A stretch of 5,284 bases of DNA. Origin: Neisseriaceae bacterium (lineage in GTDB: Bacteria; Pseudomonadota; Gammaproteobacteria; Burkholderiales; UBA11063). Positions 1 to 5,109 of the stretch are shown here, piece after piece. How positions within the stretch are numbered: the stretch's first letter is position 1; each line of letters begins with the position of its first letter. The stretch spans positions 1 to 5,284 of the forward strand of contig CANGJN010000063.1 in assembly GCA_947454215.1 (NCBI GenBank), read 5' to 3'. The notes below the pieces were generated by a model. That model was not told where the DNA came from. It saw only the letters and a list, made by a program, of their open reading frames with translations, and ran no database searches. A program made the position numbers and the translations under genes.

Positions 1-628
1 AATTAGCGCCGGTATCCAAAGATTGATTCTTGTCATTTTCATTGGTAAAATTTTCTAAAAAGTCAGGAAAAAGTTATTTTTTATGTTCTGCAAATACCTA
101 TTATAACACACTTTTAAAAATTAAGGGGAATTACTGATAGAACAATGGAATTCGAGTCTTAGTCTTTTCCTGATAATTCAAATTTACTTGCCAAATGAAA
201 AAGAAAAAGCATCCAACCATCATTAATTCGTAGCAGTATGGGATCAAATTAATCTTCAAATGTTTCTTCTTCATATTCTATATTGAACTTATCAGAATCT
301 TTATCTCACTTTTTTACCAAATTGAGGATTAGAAGGACAGTAGTGAAAGCAGTTATTTGTAAATTAGTCATTTGAAAGTGTCTGCACAGTTTGATATTCT
401 TGGAGAGATCGTCCAGAGTGTAAGATTCCAGTAAACGTAATAAAATAGGTGTTACACAAACTAGATGGGTTTCCGGTTCAAATCTTGATGTACTTTATAA
501 AGTACATCATTCTGATAGAATAATGTTGTTGCTAGATCTAACAAATCTTGAGGTGAAATAAAATCTTGCGCATTTTCTTTTACTTTAGTACCAAAGCTAC
601 GGATAAGATGTTCATATAAATTACTCAT
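1..628 (-). pseudogene. Degraded protein-coding gene, function unknown, runs off left edge
   Basis: Translating the minus strand from the ATG at 628-626 gives a coding-like 55-residue start (MSNLYEHLIRSFGTKVKENA, then QDFISPQDLLDLATTLFYQN) that stops at 463-461. Coding-like sequence continues one frame over from about 490 (ETHLVCVTPILLRLLESY, then TLDDLSKNIKLC). That same frame continues through in-frame stops at 308-306 and 251-249 (EYEEETFED, stop, FDPILLRINDGWMLFLFH) and a further stop after SKFELSGKD. Near the left edge the first frame returns (VFAEHKK, stop, LFPDFLENFTNENDK) and leaves the window. This requires at least two frameshifts and four or more stops. The stretch is also less A+T-rich than the spacer that follows, as expected for former coding DNA. 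I do not recognise the family. A set of unrelated short ORFs is possible but less likely, given the runs of plausible protein in alternating frames. No Shine-Dalgarno is seen before the ATG; a TATAAT on the minus strand lies at 660-655. Confidence 0.55.
486..509. repeat. Perfect 24-bp palindrome
   Basis: The half-site TGATGTACTTTA is followed directly by its exact reverse complement, with the centre between 497 and 498. It has no loop and no mismatch. It lies inside the degraded gene, where the first reading frame encodes DVLYKVH. The frame change in that gene must fall between the centre of the palindrome and position 461. It may be an operator-like site or a product of templated (quasi-palindrome) mutation. 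It is too symmetric to be a normal transcription terminator and has no T-tract. Confidence 0.85.
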
Positions 629-878
629 AACACAGTTAATTAAGTACTAAAAATATTATAAAAAAAATAATTATTTTACTAAATTGTATCATATTTTATA
701 ATCTAACATTAAAATTTTTTGTAATTTTGGTATTCAACTAGTTTTTATATAAAATTAAATTTTGTATTATCATCTAGATCTAAAAATCAATTTAAAATAT
801 ATCTAAACCAGTCTATTCTTCCTCTTCAATAAATATAACCTTTATTTAGTTATATATACCCGTGATCCATACAGGACT

Positions 879-907
879 AACCCTATTAATTAATAAGGGT
901 TTTTTTA
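879..907 (+). terminator. Rho-independent terminator with no assigned gene
   Basis: AACCCT (879-884) pairs with AGGGTT (896-901) across an A+T spacer that can extend the stem with one bulged base. The 3' arm runs into a tract of about eight T residues (900-907). Read on the minus strand there is no T-tract after the stem, so it acts on plus-strand transcripts. No protein-coding gene lies upstream on that strand within the window. It may therefore end a small RNA, or be left over from a lost gene. Confidence 0.65.
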
Positions 908-936
908 TTTTTTAACTTTACGTAAACTTTAAAGAA

Positions 937-1023
937 ATGATCAAAAAAATTCCAGATATTAACTTAATTAATTTTTTATATGCAATTGAATATAGGGCAA
1001 TCTTAGATCATATTTTAGGTTAA
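937..1023 (+). CDS. Possible 28-residue small ORF or gene fragment
   Basis: The ORF begins with ATG and reads MIKKIPDINLINFLYAIEYR followed by AILDHILG and a TAA stop. The frame is open a little further upstream (LYVNFKE) back to a stop at 913-915. A weak AAAGAA lies directly before the ATG. The composition looks like ordinary protein rather than random A+T-rich translation, which would be dominated by N, K, I, F and Y. It starts 30 bases after the orphan terminator. I recognise no family. It may be a short peptide gene, the stub of a decayed gene, or chance. Confidence 0.22.
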   Translation: MIKKIPDINLINFLYAIEYRAILDHILG

Positions 1024-1504
1024 ATTTAATATTGTTTCAATTAACCACGTTAAACTAAAACTTTAATATTTTTAATAACATGTTGATTAGATTAGTTATT
1101 TTAAAATTAACTCTCCCAGATACTATAAGATAAATAAAAAAATACAAACTTAGGTATATATTTTATTATATAATACTATTTTATATATATATTATTTTTT
1201 TATTTAATAACTTGTGTTTTCTACTAATTGATAAAATATTTATCATTATTAGATATGAAAATATTTTAATTCATAACCAAATATAAGTTATTAGAATCTA
1301 AGTTTTACTAATTATATAAATTTTAAGCAGACATTTGCACTATTTGCTAAATTTGTCTTAAGATTGTCACTGCAATATTATTATTTTGTTGTTATTTTAT
1401 TTTACATGTAGATTTTTTAACATTGAATGGCTAATTTGTAGATGATAATAAAAATTTTATTTTATAATTATTGCAATTTATGATAAAATAAATATTTCTA
1501 AAAA

Positions 1505-1510
1505 TATAAT
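1505..1510 (+). promoter_or_regulatory. Candidate -10 box for nadA
   Basis: A perfect TATAAT lies 23 bases before the nadA ATG. No convincing -35 hexamer is found 15-19 bases upstream (TTGCAA at 1471-1476 is too far away). No Shine-Dalgarno is visible before the ATG either. In sequence this A+T-rich the match may be chance. Confidence 0.25.
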
Positions 1511-1533
1511 AAATTTTTTAAACTGTTTAAATA

Positions 1534-2439
1534 ATGAATAAAATTCTAACTTTAGCACATTATTATACAATACCAGAAGTACAAAAATTAGCAGATCATG
1601 TGGGTGATAGTTTAGACTTGGCTTTATATGCAAAAGAAAATAAAGCAGATATTATAATTTTTGCTGGTGTAAGATTTATGGCTGAAACGGTAAAAATTAT
1701 TAATCCGTCTTCAAGAGTTATTCTGCCAGATTATAATTCAACTTGCTCATTAGTTACAATGACTGATATTGATAAATTAAAAGAATGGCGTCAAAAATAT
1801 TCTGAATATACCCATGTTGCATATATTAATTCATCAGTAGAGCATAAAGTTACTTCAGATTGGATCGTTACATCAAGAAATGTAGTTGAGATTGTTAAAT
1901 ATTTATATTCGATAGGTAAAAAGGTAATCTATAGTCCTGATAGAAATATGGGAGCATACTTGAACTACGAGTATGGTTTTGATATGAAATTATGGGATGC
2001 TGTTTGCGAGGTTCATGATAAATTTAATGCATATCAATTAGACAAATTATTTAGTGAAATAGGTGGCTCTAAGTATCTAATATCTCATCCAGAAAGTCCT
2101 TTACCAGTTTTAAAAAAGTCAAATTTTATTGGTTCTACTCATGGGCTATTAAATTGGATTGTTAACTTTAAAGGTGATGAAAAATCAGTAATATTTGTGG
2201 CAACTGAAGAAGGTATTTTATATAATATGAAAAGTAAAAGACCAGATTTAGATATCAGGCAGGCACCAATATATAGTGGATGTAAGTGTAATTCATGCCC
2301 TTATATGAAGATGAATACAGTGGAATTAGTTAAAAGAGCTCAAAAAGAATATGTTGGATTTGAAATAGATTATTTATCTGATGATATAATAAAACAAGCA
2401 ATTATTCCAATTGAAAGAATGTTAAATTTCAAAATTTAA
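1534..2439 (+). CDS. nadA: Quinolinate synthase NadA
   Basis: NadA is a cytosolic [4Fe-4S] enzyme of de novo NAD synthesis. It condenses iminoaspartate, made by NadB or an aspartate dehydrogenase, with dihydroxyacetone phosphate to give quinolinate. The 301-residue protein shows the family motifs in order: LAHYYTIPEVQ (7-17), VGDSL (23-27), FAGVRFMAET (43-52), NSTCSL (68-73), YINSSVEHK (97-105), the Cys158 region (WDAVCEVHDKF), HPESP (185-189), GST (200-202) and CKCNSCPYMKMN (250-261). The expected cluster ligands are Cys71, Cys158 and Cys255. His9, Tyr11, Ser26, Tyr97, Asn99, Ser114, His185 and Glu187 match known substrate residues with the family spacing. It resembles the short (about 300-residue) class rather than the longer E. 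coli form. Oddities: the N-terminus begins almost at the first strand, with an in-frame TAA two codons upstream (1528-1530), and the usual HPEC is HPES. There is no Shine-Dalgarno. No nadB or nadC is adjacent. Confidence 0.96.
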   Translation: MNKILTLAHYYTIPEVQKLADHVGDSLDLALYAKENKADIIIFAGVRFMAETVKIINPSSRVILPDYNSTCSLVTMTDIDKLKEWRQKYSEYTHVAYINSSVEHKVTSDWIVTSRNVVEIVKYLYSIGKKVIYSPDRNMGAYLNYEYGFDMKLWDAVCEVHDKFNAYQLDKLFSEIGGSKYLISHPESPLPVLKKSNFIGSTHGLLNWIVNFKGDEKSVIFVATEEGILYNMKSKRPDLDIRQAPIYSGCKCNSCPYMKMNTVELVKRAQKEYVGFEIDYLSDDIIKQAIIPIERMLNFKI

Positions 2440-2459
2440 TATTTATTTTAAATATTTTT
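2438..2459 (+). terminator. Weak A+T-only hairpin at the nadA stop
   Basis: AATATTTA (2438-2445) pairs with TAAATATT (2449-2456) around a three-base loop, overlapping the TAA stop, and is followed by TTT. The stem contains no G-C pair, so it would be weak. It could mark the 3' end of nadA mRNA or be chance in A+T-rich DNA. Confidence 0.25.
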
Positions 2460-2564
2460 AATCCAATTAAGTAGCTATTAGATTATAAAATAATTTGATG
2501 GAACTGGTATAAATTAATTTTTAAAAATATAATCATACATTTATAAACTTTTTATCTGAGTTTA

Positions 2565-2743
2565 TTAATTAGCTATAGATTTTTCTGTGTTTAGTTTTTC
2601 CCATGCTTTATTATTGCTCTCTATTGATTCTAAAAATTTATGTATCTTAATGAGGCATATAATGAATTTTTAAATAATAATTGTTAAATACAAGAAGATA
2701 GTTCCTTCCAACTTATGTATATAATAGTTTGCAGTTGCAGCAT
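2565..2743 (-). pseudogene. Small minus-strand gene remnant, frameshifted
   Basis: On the minus strand an ATG at 2743-2741 opens MLQLQTIIYISWKELSSCI, stops at 2686-2684, and the same frame continues with QLLFKNSLYASLRYINF. Just there the neighbouring frame takes over with IKIHKFLESIESNNKAWEKL and NTEKSIAN, and ends at TAA (2567-2565). The last part, rich in charged residues and containing one Trp, reads like a genuine protein C-terminus. One frameshift near 2640 and one stop would reconnect the pieces. I do not recognise the family. Chance open frames are a real alternative at this length. Confidence 0.33.
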
Positions 2744-2751
2744 AGAAAATT

Positions 2752-2780
2752 TTGACTAATCTTTAAAAATTTGATATATT
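2752..2780 (+). promoter_or_regulatory. Sigma-70 promoter with extended -10 for the secreted protein gene
   Basis: TTGACT (2752-2757) and TATATT (2775-2780) are separated by exactly 17 bases, and TGA directly before the -10 gives an extended TGnTATATT element. Transcription would start near 2787, leaving a leader of about 29 bases with a good Shine-Dalgarno. This is the best promoter in the window and suggests strong expression of the gene at 2816. Confidence 0.7.
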
Positions 2781-2801
2781 TATGTTTGTATAACAATTTT
2801 T

Positions 2802-2808
2802 AAAAGGA
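2802..2808 (+). promoter_or_regulatory. Strong Shine-Dalgarno site
   Basis: AAAAGGA lies 7 bases before the ATG at 2816 and fixes that start. It stands out because nadA has no visible site and the outer-membrane protein gene has only a weak one. Confidence 0.75.
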
Positions 2809-2815
2809 TAATAAA

Positions 2816-3259
2816 ATGTTTAATAAAATATTACCAGTTCTTTTTATGATATTATTTGGCAATTTTATATATGCAAATCAGTTCGTGAATATTCCCCAGG
2901 GAACTTATGTTGGAGAAATGAAACAAGTAGGCCCTACAGGTCATTGGGATTCAGGTCCTAATGGATTTACAGCATCTATAGATGCTAATGGTAAACTTAC
3001 AGCAATTATCGTAGCTCATACTATTGCACCAGTATATATTGCACAGGCAAATCTAGTCATAAATTCAGTTCAATATGATCCAGCAGTAGGTGATTGTGTG
3101 GCTTCAGGTGCCTCTATAACAGGTATAAACGTAAGTAATATATTATTTTCAAATTGTTCATTTAATGGTAAGGTGTTAAGTACTAATTTTACAGGAACTT
3201 TATCAGTACTTCATGTGAAATTTGCATTTTCAGGGACAGTAAATATTGTAATGCAGTAA
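2816..3259 (+). CDS. Secreted beta-rich protein of unknown function
   Basis: The 147-residue protein begins with a clear Sec signal peptide: a short n-region with Lys4, a hydrophobic core (ILPVLFMILFGNF) and likely cleavage after Ala20 (FIYA, then NQF). The mature part of about 127 residues is rich in Gly, Ser, Thr, Val and Ile, with many alternating hydrophobic segments, as in an all-beta fold. Landmarks are GTYVGEMKQVGPTGHW (29-44), FTASIDANGKLTAII (51-65) and a C-terminal strand-rich part (126-147). Two cysteines, Cys94 and Cys114, could form a disulfide after export. There is no lipobox cysteine, no further membrane segment and no barrel-type C-terminal aromatic, so a soluble periplasmic or released protein is most likely. 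It has its own promoter, ribosome site and terminator, so it is a single-gene unit. I do not recognise the family. Confidence 0.88.
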   Translation: MFNKILPVLFMILFGNFIYANQFVNIPQGTYVGEMKQVGPTGHWDSGPNGFTASIDANGKLTAIIVAHTIAPVYIAQANLVINSVQYDPAVGDCVASGASITGINVSNILFSNCSFNGKVLSTNFTGTLSVLHVKFAFSGTVNIVMQ

Positions 3260-3291
3260 GTCGAATAGATATTCAAAAATTTATTGAATCT

Positions 3292-3318
3292 ACACCCCCA
3301 CACCATGGGGGTGTTTTA
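3292..3318 (+). terminator. Strong rho-independent terminator of the secreted protein gene
   Basis: ACACCCCC (3292-3299) pairs perfectly with GGGGGTGT (3307-3314) around a seven-base loop, followed by TTTT. It begins 32 bases after the stop at 3259. The five consecutive G-C pairs are conspicuous in such A+T-rich DNA. Confidence 0.8.
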
Positions 3319-3347
3319 ATATAAGATATTGGCATTGCTTCACAAAT

Positions 3348-3565
3348 ATGAAATATTTTTTAAATTGTAATTACTATCATTACGATAAGATATGTTGTCA
3401 TTCAAAAGTTGTGTGTGGATACCATAAATATTTATTTTTATTTAATTTTTTAGTAAAAAAATTGCTTAATATAAGTTTGTTATTTTTGATAGACACTTAT
3501 GGGGAATTTTCTCAATTTTCATATTGGTATTTCTCATTAACTTACTACACTTGAAAGAGCAATAA
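3348..3565 (+). pseudogene. Remnant of an integral membrane protein
   Basis: Three plus-strand frames each contain a piece resembling membrane protein. One reads IVITIITIRYVV and onward, to a TAG. One runs as an uninterrupted 68-codon ORF from 3348 to 3554 with LFLFNFLVKKLLNISLLFL inside it. The third, open from 3470, gives DRHLWGIFSIFILVFLINLL then HLKEQ and a TAA at 3563-3565. The last piece looks like a final transmembrane helix with a short charged tail, and an intrinsic terminator overlaps its stop, as at the end of a real gene. I infer a decayed multi-helix membrane protein, possibly a transporter. The 68-codon ORF has no Shine-Dalgarno and an odd Cys/His/Tyr-rich start, so I do not call it an intact gene. 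Confidence 0.4.
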
Positions 3566-3580
3566 TTTTTTTGCTTTTTT
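3554..3580 (+). terminator. Intrinsic terminator after the membrane-protein remnant
   Basis: AAAGAGCAA (3554-3562) pairs with TTGCTTTTT (3571-3579) through nine pairs including one G-T wobble, with an eight-base loop, and ends in a run of six T residues. The stem covers the last codons of the frame that ends at 3565. It supports that frame as the former 3' end of a gene. Confidence 0.5.
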
Positions 3581-3746
3581 CTTAGAGGAATTTATTTTAT
3601 ATCATTTGAGTTGGACTGTTTAAATTTTTAAAACTAATATTAATTCTTAAACAAGATTTAATATTATGATTTTCAAAAAATCATTTTAAATTTTAACATT
3701 TTATAATATTTAATAATAAAATAAATTTTTAAAATTAAAAATTATA
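3581..3746. other. A+T-rich spacer upstream of the outer-membrane protein gene
   Basis: The stretch is made mostly of A and T runs with stops in all frames. I see no gene, RNA or repeat structure that rises above what such composition gives by chance. Confidence 0.5.
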
Positions 3747-3774
3747 TTGACCAATTTGAATGGTTTACTATAAA
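3747..3774 (+). promoter_or_regulatory. Sigma-70 promoter of the outer-membrane protein gene
   Basis: TTGACC (3747-3752) and TATAAA (3769-3774) are separated by 16 bases. The start of transcription would be near 3781, giving a leader of about 29 bases, the same length as predicted for the secreted protein gene. A weak purine-rich ribosome site (AGAAAGA, 3794-3800) follows. Confidence 0.55.
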
Positions 3775-3809
3775 TTTATATTTATATTTTTTTAGAAAGA
3801 TAGTTTAAA

Positions 3810-4652
3810 TTGAAAAAATTAATATACTTAATATGTATGTGTAATATGGTAAATGATTTATTGGCGGTTGATAATAGTAATTTTCAACAATTTGATGATA
3901 GGGTAAGTTTTGGTATGCAATTTGGACAGGGTTATTTAAGTTCTTCCCTAGCTCCTGTTTTAGGAGCACAAGATCAGACGGCGACTACTAATTCTAATAA
4001 TTTTAATTATAATTCTTTATCTATAGAAGTTGAAAAATTATTTGATGTTGGAATTTGGTTTGATGTGCAGATTGCTAATTTAAACTCTTATTCACAATCA
4101 AATTTCACACCTAATCCTTTAGGAAATTTTCAATATATTGCTGATGTAAAAGCAAAAATAGGATACAATTTTCAGTTGCTGAGTAATTTAGCTTTGACTC
4201 CATATTTATTAGTGGGAAAGAGTGCTAATATTGGAACTATTAATGTAGGCGGTGGTGGATTATATGGTCTTTCAGGACAAAATGGAATAGCCCAAGATTT
4301 TTATTTTAATACTGGTGGAGGTCTTAGATTAGAATATATTATTAATAAATATTTTGATATTTATCTAGATCAATTTGCGTCATATAACGCTGATCAGGCT
4401 CCACTTTCAACAAATAGTATCTTTGAAAGTGAAGGATTGCAAGGTTTTGGTGTAATAGATACTTCTAATATGCAATACACAACTACTTTAGGATTGAAGA
4501 TTGATTTATGGCAGGATTTACAATTAGGGGCAAGTTTATTTTATACAAATTATAACTATGGTCAACCAACTTTAGATTTTTATAATCCAGGTGGTGGTTT
4601 AGCTACAAATGAGTATGGGGCATTGTTACAAGTTGGCTGGACATTTAAATAA
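3810..4652 (+). CDS. Outer-membrane beta-barrel protein
   Basis: The 280-residue protein has a Sec signal peptide (KKLIYLICMCNMVNDLLA, likely cut after Ala19). The body is built from alternating hydrophobic/polar strands separated by Gly-, Asn- and Ser-rich loops. Likely strands lie near 31-39, 68-76, 79-90, 105-119, 126-138, 163-176, 181-192, 220-233, 236-250 and 266-280, i.e. an 8-10 strand barrel. The pattern YNFQLLSNLALTPYLLVG (119-136) is typical of barrel proteins of the OmpA/OmpW size class. The end (GALLQVGWTFK) resembles a last barrel strand, although the aromatic residue is penultimate. The start is TTG: it gives the Lys-Lys n-region and sits nine bases after AGAAAGA, whereas the next ATGs (3837, 3846) would cut into the signal peptide. 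It is a monocistronic unit with its own promoter. It could be a porin-like channel or a surface antigen; the exact family is not recognised. Confidence 0.85.
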   Translation: MKKLIYLICMCNMVNDLLAVDNSNFQQFDDRVSFGMQFGQGYLSSSLAPVLGAQDQTATTNSNNFNYNSLSIEVEKLFDVGIWFDVQIANLNSYSQSNFTPNPLGNFQYIADVKAKIGYNFQLLSNLALTPYLLVGKSANIGTINVGGGGLYGLSGQNGIAQDFYFNTGGGLRLEYIINKYFDIYLDQFASYNADQAPLSTNSIFESEGLQGFGVIDTSNMQYTTTLGLKIDLWQDLQLGASLFYTNYNYGQPTLDFYNPGGGLATNEYGALLQVGWTFK

Positions 4653-4723
4653 AGTTGTTTTATTAGAATACTTTTATGGTTTTGCTCAGTTTTATATACT
4701 AATATAATTGGCAGGTATTCTTT

Positions 4724-4757
4724 TATGAATCCCCCACATAAGTGTAGGGGATTCATA
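4724..4757 (+). terminator. Long G+C-containing hairpin in the convergent spacer
   Basis: TATGAATCCCC (4724-4734) pairs perfectly with GGGGATTCATA (4747-4757), an 11-bp stem. After one C-A mismatch the inner bases ACA and TGT can pair further. It lies 72 bases after the outer-membrane protein stop. It probably ends that transcript or protects its 3' end. Neither strand has a proper T-tract after the stem, so a classical intrinsic terminator is not certain. Confidence 0.55.
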
Positions 4758-5109
4758 TATTAGGGGCTAACCTTTGATTCATGTACTTAAATAAAAAAAT
4801 TTTTTAACAAAATTTAAAAATTAAAAATTGATAATATTTAAAAAAATATTTATATCAAACACAGTTTAGACATCTATATTAGAATATATTAAATTTATAT
4901 TTATATACTACTTAGCCTTAGCTATATGGTAAAATAAATATTCTTTAATATAACTTTTTTAATCATAAATAATTATAAATTACCAATTGTATATTATTTT
5001 TATAAAATTTTCATAATATTTTCTATATTGCCCTAAGTAAATATAATTTAAATTATAACTTAAGTAAATTAGTAGTTTTTATATTATCTATGTGAAATTG
5101 ACAATAAAT
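4758..5109. other. A+T-rich convergent spacer
   Basis: Between the hairpin and the end of the peroxiredoxin gene I find no gene. On the minus strand a short coding-like piece (EYLFYHIAKAK, around 4940-4910) ends at a stop and may be a faint remnant. A 16-bp A+T palindrome with flanking 9-bp direct repeats lies at 5034-5069. Confidence 0.5.
5034..5069. repeat. A+T palindrome flanked by short direct repeats
   Basis: TAAGTAAAT occurs at 5034-5042 and again at 5061-5069. Between them lies the perfect palindrome TATAATTT/AAATTATA (5042-5057). It is entirely A+T in its core and could be chance; its place about 40 bases past the peroxiredoxin stop would also suit a weak transcript end. Confidence 0.4.

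Larger units (their letters stand above)
629..1533. other. Long A+T-rich spacer without a recognised gene
   Basis: This gap of about 900 bases is dense in stops in all frames. It holds one clear intrinsic terminator (879-907), a weak A+T hairpin made of ATATAAC and GTTATAT (833-855), a 28-codon ORF (937-1023) and a possible -10 box just before nadA. I see no tRNA, rRNA or recognisable protein family. Part of it may be old coding sequence that has decayed beyond recognition. Confidence 0.6.

Noticed and set aside
473..485. GGTTCAAATC resembling a tRNA T-loop
   Set aside because: The flanking bases do not form the five-pair T-stem, and no acceptor or anticodon arm is found. The sequence is explained as part of the minus-strand degraded gene.
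1080..1133. ATG-started 17-codon ORF on the plus strand
   Set aside because: It is very short, has no ribosome site and no neighbouring support.
1230..1244. GATAAA-ATA-TTTATC inverted repeat, similar to part of a Fur box
   Set aside because: It is short, made almost only of A and T, and not next to a gene or promoter, so chance is the better explanation.
3348..3554. The 68-codon plus-strand ORF as an intact gene
   Set aside because: It has no Shine-Dalgarno and an odd composition, and the terminator stem begins exactly where it ends, overlapping the final codons of a different frame that ends at 3565. It is treated as part of a membrane-protein remnant.
3772..4906. 16-base direct repeat AAATTTATATTTATAT at 3772-3787 and 4891-4906
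   Set aside because: With this base composition about one such pure A+T match is expected in a window of this size.
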